From Microbispora amethystogenes (GTDB lineage Bacteria > Actinomycetota > Actinomycetes > Streptosporangiales > Streptosporangiaceae), in the NCBI RefSeq assembly GCF_016863015.1, contig NZ_BOOB01000064.1, positions 1-61,126 of the forward strand: 61,126 bases of DNA, read 5' to 3'. The translations under genes were made by a program, and so were the position numbers. Below the pieces are notes generated by a model, which had not been told where the DNA came from, did no database searches, and saw only the letters and a program-made list of their open reading frames with translations. Positions within the stretch are counted from its first letter, which is position 1; each line of letters starts with the position of its first letter. This document shows, piece after piece, positions 8,667-17,706 of the stretch.

Positions 8667-10018
8667 GGCGCCCTCCTCGTCTCCTTGTCGGCCTCCAGGA
8701 CGGCCTCGCCGTCCGCGTGCAGGCCGTTGCCGTTGGTGTGCACGCTGTGGGGGTGCGCGCCGTTGCCGTTGGCGGGCGCGCCGTTCTGCAGGGTGGTGCG
8801 GAACACCGGCAGGTCGCGGACGGCCGCCAGATAGGGCGTGCCCTGCGTGTATCCGGTGCCGGAGGCCTCGCCCAGCATGCGCACGGCCAGCCGGTAGTGG
8901 GTCTGGCGCCAGCGGGCGAGGGTCCGCGCGAAGGACTCCATCGCCGCGCCGAGCCGGACGCGGTCCGGCTCGGGCACGCCGGAGCCGAGCAGCGCGGCGC
9001 AGGCCTCGTCCAGGGTCTCCTGACCGGCCAGCACCCGCATGCGCACGTCCGGCACCGAGAAGTAGGCCTGCGAGTCGATCCGGCCCGGGTCGGGCATGCT
9101 GCACAGCGACTCGACCAGCTTGTAGTTGCGCGACTGGATCGCGCTCGCGCCCTCGGTGAACTGGCGGAAGGTGCGGAACGCCTCGACCTGCATGGTGGCG
9201 AGCATCGAGAACAGCGGTCCCGACTCCTCCAGCGCGGCCCGGGAGCCGTCGAGGAAGTACACCGCCCGGTCCACCTCACCCTGCCGCAGCGCCGCGATCG
9301 CGCCGCGCAGGTGCGTGGACAGCAGCGCGAACGTGGTCTCGAACGCCTGGAGCACGCGCAGGAAGAGATACTCGTCGTGGATGGTGTCGACGGGCAGGAT
9401 GCTCAGCTTCATGGCCCGCCGCTCGGCGAAGGACATGTCGCCGCGGACCGCCGCGCACGCCTGGCGGGCCTGGTCGGCGGGGCCCACCTCGGTCAGCCCC
9501 GAGTCGAGCGCCATCCGGCCCAGCACCGGCCGCAGCACCCGCAGCCCGTGCCGGTAGCGCTTGCCGACCAGGGCGGCGTCCGGCCGCATCCGGGGCAGCA
9601 GCGTCGTACGGCCGTCCCGGGCGGCCAGCTCGAAGGCCAGCGCGTCGGCCACGAGCTGGGCGATCAGCCGGTCGCAGCGAGGCCGCGCGAAGAGGGCCTG
9701 TTCCAGGGGATCGTCCGGCCCGGGGAGCTGGAGCAGCGAAAGCGCCAGATAGGTCGGGTAGTCGTAGCGCTGGTCGGGTTTGTCCAGGGCGGTGTCGAGG
9801 AAACTGGCGAGCGTGTGGACGTGCGGCCACGGTCCGTGCAGCGACGGCAGCAGCGTCCGCGCCTCCGCCAGCATCCGGAGCAGTTCCGGGGGCACGAAGT
9901 GCTTGCCGACGTGGTGATATTCGCGCACCACTGCGGCGTAGGGGAACTTCATGAGGTCGGGCTTGCGCAGCCAGGAGCTCAGCTCAGCTGTGGACACGGA
10001 CACCACCGCACGATCCAT
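8663..10018 (-). CDS. Divergent TDO-superfamily heme protein
   Basis: A 451-aa protein, much longer than the tryptophan dioxygenase upstream. Two TDO-like landmarks are visible: EAFRTFRQFTEGASAIQSRN (cf. the FQxRExEFLLG region) and RWRQTHYRLAVRMLGEASG with GTGYTQGTPYL, where the His would be the proximal heme ligand. A Gly/Asn/His-rich tail (residues ~410-440) has no obvious fold. Relatives such as PrnB and SfmD do chemistry other than ring cleavage, so function should not be assumed. ATG at 10018 overlaps the preceding gene by 35 nt; a later start (e.g. ATG at 9970) is possible. Confidence 0.62.
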   Translation of the reverse strand: MDRAVVSVSTAELSSWLRKPDLMKFPYAAVVREYHHVGKHFVPPELLRMLAEARTLLPSLHGPWPHVHTLASFLDTALDKPDQRYDYPTYLALSLLQLPGPDDPLEQALFARPRCDRLIAQLVADALAFELAARDGRTTLLPRMRPDAALVGKRYRHGLRVLRPVLGRMALDSGLTEVGPADQARQACAAVRGDMSFAERRAMKLSILPVDTIHDEYLFLRVLQAFETTFALLSTHLRGAIAALRQGEVDRAVYFLDGSRAALEESGPLFSMLATMQVEAFRTFRQFTEGASAIQSRNYKLVESLCSMPDPGRIDSQAYFSVPDVRMRVLAGQETLDEACAALLGSGVPEPDRVRLGAAMESFARTLARWRQTHYRLAVRMLGEASGTGYTQGTPYLAAVRDLPVFRTTLQNGAPANGNGAHPHSVHTNGNGLHADGEAVLEADKETRRAP

Positions 10019-11183
10019 GCTTGCTTCGGTACGCCGAGACGGCCGCGCACAGGGCCGCGACGTCGCCGGCGTCGTTGTAGAAATGACACGAGATCCGGAC
10101 GTACCGGCCTCGTGGGCTCACGCTGACGCCGTGCTCGGCGAGGAACCGGGCCAGCGACTCGGGCTCGGGGTCGAAGAGGCAGACGTGCGCGCCGCGGGCC
10201 CGCCGGGGCGGCAGGACGACGTGCTCGCCCCGCTCGCGCAGGCTTCCGGCGGCCAGGTCGGTCAGGGCCAGCACGTGGTCCCGCACCTCGGCGAGGTCGA
10301 GCGGCTCGACGAGGTCGAACCCCGCGTTGGCCGCGTAGGCCGCCGGCACCGAGGGCGTCCCGGTCTCGAACCGGGTGGCCGCGGCGGGGAAGTCCAGCAG
10401 GCGCACGTCGAAGGCGAAGGGATCGACGCGCCCGAACCACCCGGTCAGCACGGGATCGAGACCGAGGGACCCCGGCGCGCGTACGTAGAGGAAGGCCAGG
10501 CCGGGCAGGCCGAGCAGATACTTCATCGTGCCGGCCACCAGGAAGTCGCAGCCGAGCTCATCCACCCGTACGGGCCGGACCCCCACGGCCTGGTAGGCGT
10601 CCACGAACACCGGGGCACCGGCGGCGTGCGCGACCGCCGCGATCTCGGCGACCGGCATGACGCGGCCCTCGGCGTAGGTCACCAGCGGCACCGACACCAG
10701 CCGGGTGCGCTCGTCGATCAGCGCGGCGTAGTCGCCGGCAGGATCGTCCGTACTGTCGGCGCCGTCGTCCACGGGTTCCCCGGGGCGGGGCGCGTGCACG
10801 ACCTCGGTGCCGTCGCGTCCCTGCGCGAGCCACACGTGGGAGATCGACGGGAACTCCGCCGCGCTGCTCACGATCCGGTGGCGTCCCCGCCGGCCCAGGG
10901 TCGAGGCCACCTGGTAGGCCCCGACGGAGGCGTTGGGCACCACGGCCACGCGCTCGGTGTCCGCGCCGATGAGCCGGGCGAACCGGGCGCGCGCCCGGTC
11001 GACCTGCCGCGAGAACCGCTCCCAGGCACCGCCTCCCAGGGTCATGTCCGCCGCCATCCGCCCCAGTGACTGGTCGAGGTCGGTGGAGCGGGCGCCCAGG
11101 CTGCAACTCGACAGGTGCACCGTGCGTTCCAGCATCGGGAAGCGTCGCCGGAACGCCGCCGCGGCGCTGCTCGTGCCGCTCAT
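9984..11183 (-). CDS. Class V PLP enzyme, kynureninase/epimerase-like
   Basis: A 399-aa fold-type I PLP protein. The Schiff-base Lys is in FLVAGTMKYLLGLPGLAF. The motifs VVPNASVGAY, SAAEFPSISH and VFVDAYQAVGV (Asp binding the PLP pyridine N) match the aminotransferase class V family, which includes kynureninase, isopenicillin N epimerase and cysteine desulfurases. Coupling to tryptophan dioxygenase by an ATGA overlap makes a kynureninase-type C-C cleavage (giving anthranilate or 3-hydroxyanthranilate) the favoured role. The lysine loop is not the canonical kynureninase TYKYLN, so this remains inference. Confidence 0.72.
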   Translation of the reverse strand: MSGTSSAAAAFRRRFPMLERTVHLSSCSLGARSTDLDQSLGRMAADMTLGGGAWERFSRQVDRARARFARLIGADTERVAVVPNASVGAYQVASTLGRRGRHRIVSSAAEFPSISHVWLAQGRDGTEVVHAPRPGEPVDDGADSTDDPAGDYAALIDERTRLVSVPLVTYAEGRVMPVAEIAAVAHAAGAPVFVDAYQAVGVRPVRVDELGCDFLVAGTMKYLLGLPGLAFLYVRAPGSLGLDPVLTGWFGRVDPFAFDVRLLDFPAAATRFETGTPSVPAAYAANAGFDLVEPLDLAEVRDHVLALTDLAAGSLRERGEHVVLPPRRARGAHVCLFDPEPESLARFLAEHGVSVSPRGRYVRISCHFYNDAGDVAALCAAVSAYRSKHGSCGGVRVHS

Positions 11184-11887
11184 AACGCGGTCTCTGCCAT
11201 GGGGCCGGTGCGGGTGAGCTCGTCGCGCAGCTCCCACAGCTCGGGGAAGAACTTGTAGTTGATCAGGCTGGCCAGGACGTCCACAGGGGTCCCCTGGGTG
11301 CCCACGACCTGATGCCCGATAACCCGCGTCGCCATCTTGTAGTGCCGTACGCGCCACAGGGAGATGCGCTCGTCCCACTCGATGAGCGCCTCGGCCAGCC
11401 GGTGTTCGGGGCTGTGGAGCCCGCTCCGGTACAGCTCCGCGAGGTCGAGCCCGGTCTGGCGGACCATGGCGGCGAACGCCGCTTCGAGCCGGCGCCCGCA
11501 CCGCCGGATGGCCCGCCAGCCGGGTGAGTCCGCGCCCGAGCCGTGCCCCAGCACCGTGCGGATCAGCTGGAAGTCCCAGGGCGACAGATGCCGCATCATC
11601 TCCAGCTGGCCGGTCACCAGCTCGATGCCCAGGGACGCCCGGCCGAGCAGGCCCGTGGCGCTCTCCAGCTCTCCGGCGCCGATGCGCTCGGCGGCCTCGT
11701 CGAGGTCGGCGCAGGTGAGCTTCAGCCACAGTTCGGTGGTCTGGTGCACGACCTGGAAGAGCAACTCGTCCCGGTGCACGACCTCGTCCGGGCCGCGCTG
11801 CAGGGACAGCAAGGTATCGGTCCGCATATACCTCGCGTAATCGGTGTCACCCTCGCCGGTGAGCACCTGCTTGGAGTAGTCCTTCAT
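11180..11887 (-). CDS. kynA: Tryptophan 2,3-dioxygenase
   Basis: A 235-aa heme dioxygenase converting L-tryptophan to N-formylkynurenine. Family motifs are HRDELLFQVVHQTTELWLKL near residues 35-55, a DFQLIRTVLGHGSG segment (cf. FQFREIEFLLG) and LWRVRHYKMATRVIG with the heme His, then GTQGTPVD. It is somewhat shorter than typical bacterial TDOs (~260-280 aa). ATG at 11887 is used; GTG at 11908 would add seven residues. It is first in the six-gene minus-strand operon, and the 180-bp region to the divergent hydrolase gene should hold the promoters. Confidence 0.87.
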   Translation of the reverse strand: MKDYSKQVLTGEGDTDYARYMRTDTLLSLQRGPDEVVHRDELLFQVVHQTTELWLKLTCADLDEAAERIGAGELESATGLLGRASLGIELVTGQLEMMRHLSPWDFQLIRTVLGHGSGADSPGWRAIRRCGRRLEAAFAAMVRQTGLDLAELYRSGLHSPEHRLAEALIEWDERISLWRVRHYKMATRVIGHQVVGTQGTPVDVLASLINYKFFPELWELRDELTRTGPMAETAL

Positions 11888-12067
11888 TAGCGAACCCCAA
11901 TGTCTCACTCGTCGACATTCATGGGGCGACGGTACGAGGACGTCCTATCATCCGGGTCTCAGTGAATTGCCGGTTATGCACAGACGTACGGAGAATCGGA
12001 GACCCGGCACAGCCGGGCCGTCAATTCCTCCGCAGGGCGAATCGACAAACAATGGACGGGAGAATCC

Positions 12068-13576
12068 ATGTTTGCTGCCCGGAAACTGCTGGGCCTTGTC
12101 GGCGTATTGCTGATGACGGCCGCGTTCACGCTCGCGCCGGGAGCGGCCGGAGCCGCCGGAGCTGCCGGAGCCGAGGAGGTGACGTTCACCAGCGACGGAA
12201 CGCGATTGAACGGCACCGTTTTCGCTCCTCCCGGGACGGGCCACCGGCGCCCCGGCCTGGTGCTCGTCTCGGTGTCCGGCTGGATGCCGCGCGAGGAACT
12301 GCACAAGATGGTCGCGCCCTTCGTCGACGCGGGCGTCGTGACGTTCGTCTACGAAAAGCGGACGGCCGGATATTCGGCGACCCAGCGGTCCTATTCCCGG
12401 CTCGCCGACGACGCGCTGGCCGCGGTGCGGCTGCTGCGCGCCCGCCCGGACGTCGACCCGGACCGGGTGGGACTGTGGGGCGTCAGCGAGGGAGGCTGGG
12501 TCGCGCCGCTGGTGGCGGCGCGCTCGCCGGAGGTCGGCTTCGTGGTGCTGCTGGCGGCCAGCGGCGTGCAGCCGGCCCGGCAGACGGCCTGGCACCTGGA
12601 CAACCTGCTGCGGCACGACGGCGTGTCCGGCCCGCTCGCGCTCAACGGCGTCCGGCTGGCCGAGGGGCTCGGGCAGTTTCCCGAGGCCGCCTTCGACCCC
12701 GCGTCCGCGCTGACCCGGATGCGTCAGCCGGTCTTCGCCGTGTGGGGGGCGGACGACCACACCGTCCCGCCCGCCGAGTCGATGGCGGTCGTCCGGAACG
12801 CTCTGGAGGCGGGCGGCAACCACGACTACACGATGCGGGTGGTCTCGTCGGCCACCCATCCGCTCGCCCGCGGCACGACCTGGATCGTCCCCGAGTTCTA
12901 CGACCTGGTGGTGGCGTGGCTGAAGAGCCCGGAGGCGGCCGGGCGGTCCGACGCGCCGCCCGCGCAGGAGCGGACCAGCCTGCCCGTCGAGCCGCGCACC
13001 TGGTACGAGTCGGCCTGGGCGCAGGGCGGCGCGCTGGTGCTGATGGCGGTGCTGTTCTCCGCCTACCTGGGCGCCGGGCTCGCCGGGCGAAGGCGGCGGC
13101 GCAGGGCCGCGGCGGCTCAGGGATCGGCGCGAGGGCCGGAGCAGGGATCACAGCAGGGGCCGGAGCAACAGCCACAGCGAGGCTCGCAGCTGGGCTCACA
13201 GCGGGACTCGCAACCGGAGCCACGGCGGGACTCACAGCGGGATTCACAGCGGGATTCACGGCATGATCCGGGGATGCGCCGGACCGCCCGGCTCCTGGCG
13301 GTCTGCGGGCTGCTCGCCCCCCTCGGCCTCGTCTGCTACGTCGTCGCCCTCCTGCTCACCCAGCGTACGGGCGCCGTCGGCGGGGTGGTGGTGCCGTACC
13401 TGGCGCTCCGTGGGATCGTCCTGCTCGCCGTCGCCGCGATGGCCTTCGTCGCGGCCGGATGGTGGCGCGCCCGGCGGCGGATCACGCGGGCCGAGCGCGT
13501 ACGGCTGGGCCTGCTCCTCGGCGGCGGCGCGGTGCTGCTGCCCTGGGCGGCCTACTGGGGCCTGCTGTTCGGTTGA
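12068..13576 (+). CDS. Alpha/beta hydrolase with signal peptide and C-terminal membrane domain
   Basis: A 502-aa protein. A signal peptide covers residues 1-35. The hydrolase domain carries the nucleophile elbow GVSEGG (Ser ~139), an acid in WGADDHTVPP and a His in SSATHPLA. After ~300 there is one hydrophobic segment (~320-337), a long low-complexity Q/G/S/R-rich linker (~350-398, built from short repeats such as QRDSQRDS), then about three more membrane segments to the end. This suggests an exported hydrolase anchored in the membrane with a cytoplasmic repetitive loop. The substrate is unknown; the gene may be unrelated to the biosynthetic operons. Confidence 0.75.
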   Translation: MFAARKLLGLVGVLLMTAAFTLAPGAAGAAGAAGAEEVTFTSDGTRLNGTVFAPPGTGHRRPGLVLVSVSGWMPREELHKMVAPFVDAGVVTFVYEKRTAGYSATQRSYSRLADDALAAVRLLRARPDVDPDRVGLWGVSEGGWVAPLVAARSPEVGFVVLLAASGVQPARQTAWHLDNLLRHDGVSGPLALNGVRLAEGLGQFPEAAFDPASALTRMRQPVFAVWGADDHTVPPAESMAVVRNALEAGGNHDYTMRVVSSATHPLARGTTWIVPEFYDLVVAWLKSPEAAGRSDAPPAQERTSLPVEPRTWYESAWAQGGALVLMAVLFSAYLGAGLAGRRRRRRAAAAQGSARGPEQGSQQGPEQQPQRGSQLGSQRDSQPEPRRDSQRDSQRDSRHDPGMRRTARLLAVCGLLAPLGLVCYVVALLLTQRTGAVGGVVVPYLALRGIVLLAVAAMAFVAAGWWRARRRITRAERVRLGLLLGGGAVLLPWAAYWGLLFG

Positions 13577-13592
13577 ACCATTCGGATGAACG

Positions 13593-13690
13593 TGTCCGGA
13601 CGACCCTGTCCGGACGACCCTGTTCGAACGGCCCTGCTCGGACGGCCCTGCTCGGACGGCTCTGTTTGCACGGCCCTGTTTGCACGGCCC
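13593..13690. repeat. 14-bp tandem repeat, seven units
   Basis: Seven consecutive 14-nt units of the form TGYYCGRACGRCCC run without interruption, e.g. TGTCCGGACGACCC at 13593 and 13607 and TGCTCGGACGGCCC at 13635. The last two units read TGTTTGCACGGCCC. Units 1-2 and units 6-7 are identical pairs. Each of the first five units contains a small palindrome (TCCGGA, TTCGAA or a near match). The array lies in the gap between the hydrolase and the fused ABC gene. Its period is not a multiple of three, which argues that it is not coding. Confidence 0.9.
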
Positions 13691-13786
13691 ACGGCCGCGT
13701 CGATCGGGGACCGTCCAGCGAATGCCGTCTGTCGCGGGCCGGGCACGACTCGCCGGGCACGAGCGGAGACCGAGGTGATAACCCGG

Positions 13787-16540
13787 ATGTCTAGCGTCGC
13801 AGCCGTGGCACTTCTCGGGTGGCTGAAACCGCAGCGGGCGCGATTCCAGGTCGCCGCGCTCGTCGTCGCCGCGCTCGGCGTGACCGCCCTGACCCTGCAC
13901 ACCCAGCGGCCCGCCGAGGTGCGCGTGGAGAGCGCCTTCGTCGAGGTTCCCGCCGGGCCCGGCGCGTCCGGGCGGGTGAGCCTGGACACCAGCCTCTACC
14001 TGCCGACGCGCACCCCCGCGCCCGCGGTCCTGCTGGCCCACGGGTTCGGCGGCGACAAGCACAGCGTGGACGCCGAGGCGTACGAACTGGCCGAGGCCGG
14101 CTTCGTCGTGCAGACCTACACGGCGCGCGGGTTCGGCCGCAGCGGCGGGCGGATCGGCCTGAACGACCCCGATCTGGAGGTCGCCGACGCGCGGCGCCTG
14201 CTCGACCGGCTGGCCCAGCGGGCCGACGTGCTCAAGGACGGCCCGGGCGACCCCAAGGTGGCGGTCTCCGGGGCGTCGTACGGCGGAGCGCTGGCGCTGC
14301 TGCTGGCCGGGCTCGACCGGCGGATCGACGCGCTCGTCCCCGTGATCACCTACAACGACCTGATGCAGGCGCTGCTGCCGAACTCGGCCGGCGGCCCGGC
14401 GGCGGTCACGCCGTCCGCGTCGGCCTTCGCCGCCGGAGGCGTCTTCAAGAGTTCGTGGGCCGGCTGGCTCTACTCGATGGGCTTCGGCAGCGACCCGGGC
14501 GGCGGGGGCGGCCAGTTCGGCGGATCCCCCCAGTGTGGCCGGTTCACGCCGGAGATCTGCCGGGCCTACACGGAACTGGCCACCACGGGCGCGCCGACCC
14601 CGGCGTTGGAGCGGCTGCTGCACCGGCTCTCGCCCACGTCGGTGACGGGCCGCATCACCGCGCCGACCCTGCTGGTGCAGGGCGAGCAGGACACGCTTTT
14701 CGGGCTCGACCACGCCGACGTCACCGCGCGCCAGATCGCCCGCGCGGGCGCCTCCGTGCAGGTGGTGTGGTACGCGGGCGGCCACGACGGCGACCGTCCC
14801 GACGCCGCGCTCCGGGCGCGCATCGCGGACTGGTTGCGCCTGCGGCTGCTCGGCCGGGGGACCGACCCGTTCGGCCCCTTCGAATACCAGGTGCAGGGCT
14901 CGATCCGGCCGGACGGCTCGGCGGCGGTGCGCACCGTGCGGGCCCGCGCCTACCCCGGGCTGCTGTCCGGCGCGACCGGAAGCTGGTCCGCCAAGCTCAT
15001 CGGCGGGGAGCAGACGATCGTCAATCCGCCGGGAGGCCAGCCGGCCGCCGTGAGCGGCATCCCCGGGCTTAACGGCTACCTGTCGCGCACGCCGTGGCTC
15101 GCCTCGCTGGTCGGCATGGACCTGCCCGGGCAGTCGGCGAAGTTCTCCACCACCGCGCTGAAGGCGCCGCTGCTGGTGGCCGGCGTGCCCACCGTACGGC
15201 TGCGGGTCTCGGCGGTCGGCGCGCCGGGGGACGGCGCGCTGTTCCTCAAGCTGTACGACAAGGGCCCCGACGGCACCAGGACGCTGCCCGGCAACGGGGT
15301 CGCGGCCGTCCGGCTGCCGTCGCTGCCCGCCGACGGGTCACCGGTCGAGGTGACGGTGAGCCTGCCCGGCATCGTCCACTCGGCGGTGAGCGGACACGAG
15401 CTTGAGCTGACCGTGGCGACCACCGACCAGACCTACCGCCCGTCGTCCGCCCCGGCGGTCTATCGCGTGGCGGTGATCGGCGCGCTGCGGGCGCCCGTCG
15501 TGCCGGGCACGCCGATGGAGACGGCCTGGCCGGTCGGCAAACTCCTCGGCATCGCCGCCGTCCTCGGCGCGGGACTGCTGCTCAGCGTGATCGCGGGGAT
15601 GCGGCGCCGGCAGCCCGACTTCGATCCCGCGCTGGCCGGCACCCCACTGGTGGTCGAGGGGCTGACGAAGAGCTATCCCGGCGGAGTGAAGGCGGTGGAC
15701 GGGCTGTCCTTCCGCGTCGGGCGCGGGCAGGTCCTCGGCCTGCTCGGGCCGAACGGCGCGGGCAAGACGACGACCCTGCGCATGATGCTCGGGCTGGTGA
15801 CGCCGACGGCGGGCACCGTGCGGGTCTTCGGCCACCGGATCACGCCGGGCGCCCCGGTGCTGTCGCGGATCGGGGCCTTCGTGGAGGGCGCCGGTTTCCT
15901 CCCGCACCTGTCGGGGTCCGAGAACCTGCGGCTCTACTGGGCGGCCACGGGCCGGCCGGCCGCCGAGGCCCGGCTGGACGACGCGCTGGAGATCGCCGGC
16001 CTGGGCGACGCCGTGGAGCGCAGGGTGGGCACCTACAGCCAGGGCATGCGGCAGCGGCTGGCCATCGCGCAGGCCATGCTGGGGCTGCCGGACCTGCTGG
16101 TGCTCGACGAGCCCACCAACGGTCTCGACCCTCCGCAGATCCACCACCTGCGCGGGGTGCTCCGGCGCTACGCCGCGACCGGCCGTACGGTGCTCGTCTC
16201 CTCGCATCTGCTCGCGGAGGTGGAGCAGACCGCGAACCGGGTGGTCGTGATCCACCGGGGCCGCGTGATCGCCGACGACGCCGTGGGCGCCATCACGGCC
16301 GGGTCGGGGGAGACCGGCTTCGCCGTGGACCGCCCGGACGTCGCCGCCGGTCTGCTCCGTGCGGTGCCCGGCGTCTCCGGCGTACGCGTCGAGGACGGCA
16401 CCGTGTACGCCAACCTCGACGGCGTCGCCCGTGGGGAGACCGTGCAGCGGCTGGTTCTCGCGGGCGTGGCCGTCGACCGGGTGGGGCCGCGGCAACGGCT
16501 GGAGGAAGCCTTCCTGCGGCTCGTCCAGGAGGAATCGTGA
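13787..16540 (+). CDS. Fusion of S15-type alpha/beta hydrolase and ABC ATPase
   Basis: A 917-aa protein. A membrane segment lies near residues 18-38. A CocE/NonD/X-Pro-peptidase-like hydrolase follows, with LLAHGFGGDKH, nucleophile SGASYGG (~160), LLVQGEQDTLF and a GGHDGDRP His. A beta-rich domain comes next, then a second membrane segment (~585-605). From ~620 a full ABC ATPase begins: LLGPNGAGKTT (Walker A ~655), YSQGMRQRLAIAQ signature (~750) and LLVLDEPTNGLD (Walker B ~770), followed by an H-loop SSHLL. ATG at 13787 was chosen because the earlier in-frame part is the tandem repeat. The next gene is its permease partner. The two membrane segments would put the hydrolase outside and the ATPase inside. 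Confidence 0.85.
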   Translation: MSSVAAVALLGWLKPQRARFQVAALVVAALGVTALTLHTQRPAEVRVESAFVEVPAGPGASGRVSLDTSLYLPTRTPAPAVLLAHGFGGDKHSVDAEAYELAEAGFVVQTYTARGFGRSGGRIGLNDPDLEVADARRLLDRLAQRADVLKDGPGDPKVAVSGASYGGALALLLAGLDRRIDALVPVITYNDLMQALLPNSAGGPAAVTPSASAFAAGGVFKSSWAGWLYSMGFGSDPGGGGGQFGGSPQCGRFTPEICRAYTELATTGAPTPALERLLHRLSPTSVTGRITAPTLLVQGEQDTLFGLDHADVTARQIARAGASVQVVWYAGGHDGDRPDAALRARIADWLRLRLLGRGTDPFGPFEYQVQGSIRPDGSAAVRTVRARAYPGLLSGATGSWSAKLIGGEQTIVNPPGGQPAAVSGIPGLNGYLSRTPWLASLVGMDLPGQSAKFSTTALKAPLLVAGVPTVRLRVSAVGAPGDGALFLKLYDKGPDGTRTLPGNGVAAVRLPSLPADGSPVEVTVSLPGIVHSAVSGHELELTVATTDQTYRPSSAPAVYRVAVIGALRAPVVPGTPMETAWPVGKLLGIAAVLGAGLLLSVIAGMRRRQPDFDPALAGTPLVVEGLTKSYPGGVKAVDGLSFRVGRGQVLGLLGPNGAGKTTTLRMMLGLVTPTAGTVRVFGHRITPGAPVLSRIGAFVEGAGFLPHLSGSENLRLYWAATGRPAAEARLDDALEIAGLGDAVERRVGTYSQGMRQRLAIAQAMLGLPDLLVLDEPTNGLDPPQIHHLRGVLRRYAATGRTVLVSSHLLAEVEQTANRVVVIHRGRVIADDAVGAITAGSGETGFAVDRPDVAAGLLRAVPGVSGVRVEDGTVYANLDGVARGETVQRLVLAGVAVDRVGPRQRLEEAFLRLVQEES

Positions 16541-16553
16541 GGAGTGTGACCCG

Positions 16554-17540
16554 GTGACCGCTCCGGAACGCGAGGCGACGACCACCCCCGAGCACGACTT
16601 CGGCATCTCCCGCGGCCATGACGTGAGCGACCCGCCTCGCGACGCGCCGCCGTACGAGGAAGCCGTGACGACGCCCGGCCAGAAGACGGCGGACGCCAGG
16701 ACCGGCGCGGCGGCGGGATACCGGCCACGGGGCACCCTGCGCGTCCTGGTCGAGCTGCGCAGGCAGTGGCGTCGCAGACGCACCCAGCTGGTCTTCGCCC
16801 TGATCGCGCTGCTGCCGATCGTGCTGGTCGCGTCCTTCGAGATCGGCGGGCAGGACCCGGCGCGCAGCGCGGTGACCTACGCCGACCTCGCGGTCACGAG
16901 CGGCCCGAACTTCGTCGTCTTCACCCTCTATCTGGCGGGTTCGCTCCTGCTGCCGGTCGTGGTCGCGTTGTTCTTCGGCGACGCGGTCGCGAGCGAGGCC
17001 TCGTGGTCGAGCCTGAAATACCTGCTGGCGATCCCCGTGCCCCGGCTCCGGCTGCTGCGCCAGAAGGCCGTGACGGCCGCGCTGCTCTCTCTCCTCGCGC
17101 TCGGTCTGCTGCCCGCGGTGGCGCTGCTCGCCGGGGTGATCTGGTACGGCGCGGGCGACGCGACCAGCCCGGCCGGCGACGCGGTCCCCTTCGGCCGCAG
17201 TGTGATCATGCTGGCGGTCGCGGTGGGCTACACCGTGGTGCAGCTCGCCTGGGTGGGCGCCCTCGCGCTGTGGCTGTCGGTGACCGTCGACGCCCCGCTC
17301 GGCGCGGTGGGCGGCGCCGCGCTGGCGTCGGTGCTCTCCCAGATCCTGGACCAGATCACCGCACTGGGGTCGTTCCGCGACCTGCTGCCCACCCACCACG
17401 CCTGGGCGTGGATCGACCTGTTCGCCACCGACGCCGACGTGACCGGCATGGCCGACGGCCTGCTGGTCTCACTGGTGTACGCGCTGGTCTTCAGCGTGCT
17501 CGCCGCCTACCGGTTCAGCCGCAAGGACATCACGACCTGA
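16554..17540 (+). CDS. ABC-2 type permease
   Basis: A 328-aa protein with a GTG start 13 nt after the ATPase fusion. A soluble N-terminal ~60 residues and a basic ELRRQWRRRRTQ segment precede about six transmembrane helices. It contains VASEASWSSLKYLLAIPVPR, the typical ABC-2 cytoplasmic loop, and ends in a KDI motif (FSRKDITT) common in NatB-like permeases. Together with the fused ATPase it forms an export system. The substrate is unknown. Confidence 0.85.
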   Translation: MTAPEREATTTPEHDFGISRGHDVSDPPRDAPPYEEAVTTPGQKTADARTGAAAGYRPRGTLRVLVELRRQWRRRRTQLVFALIALLPIVLVASFEIGGQDPARSAVTYADLAVTSGPNFVVFTLYLAGSLLLPVVVALFFGDAVASEASWSSLKYLLAIPVPRLRLLRQKAVTAALLSLLALGLLPAVALLAGVIWYGAGDATSPAGDAVPFGRSVIMLAVAVGYTVVQLAWVGALALWLSVTVDAPLGAVGGAALASVLSQILDQITALGSFRDLLPTHHAWAWIDLFATDADVTGMADGLLVSLVYALVFSVLAAYRFSRKDITT

Positions 17541-17706
17541 CCTCCGGGCGGGGCAGCGTCAGAGTCCCGTTCGTACTCCGGCGATGCGCGGCCGCCGGCG
17601 GAGCGGCTTGGGGGAGCAGGCGCGAGGGCGGGCGTCAGAGGAAGGCCTGGAGAACGCCTGGGGGAACCGCCGGCGGAACGGCCGGGGGGAACGTCAGGCG
17701 GGAACG

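Noticed and set aside
13593..13690. CRISPR array.
   Set aside because: Units are 14 bp and contiguous with no spacers.
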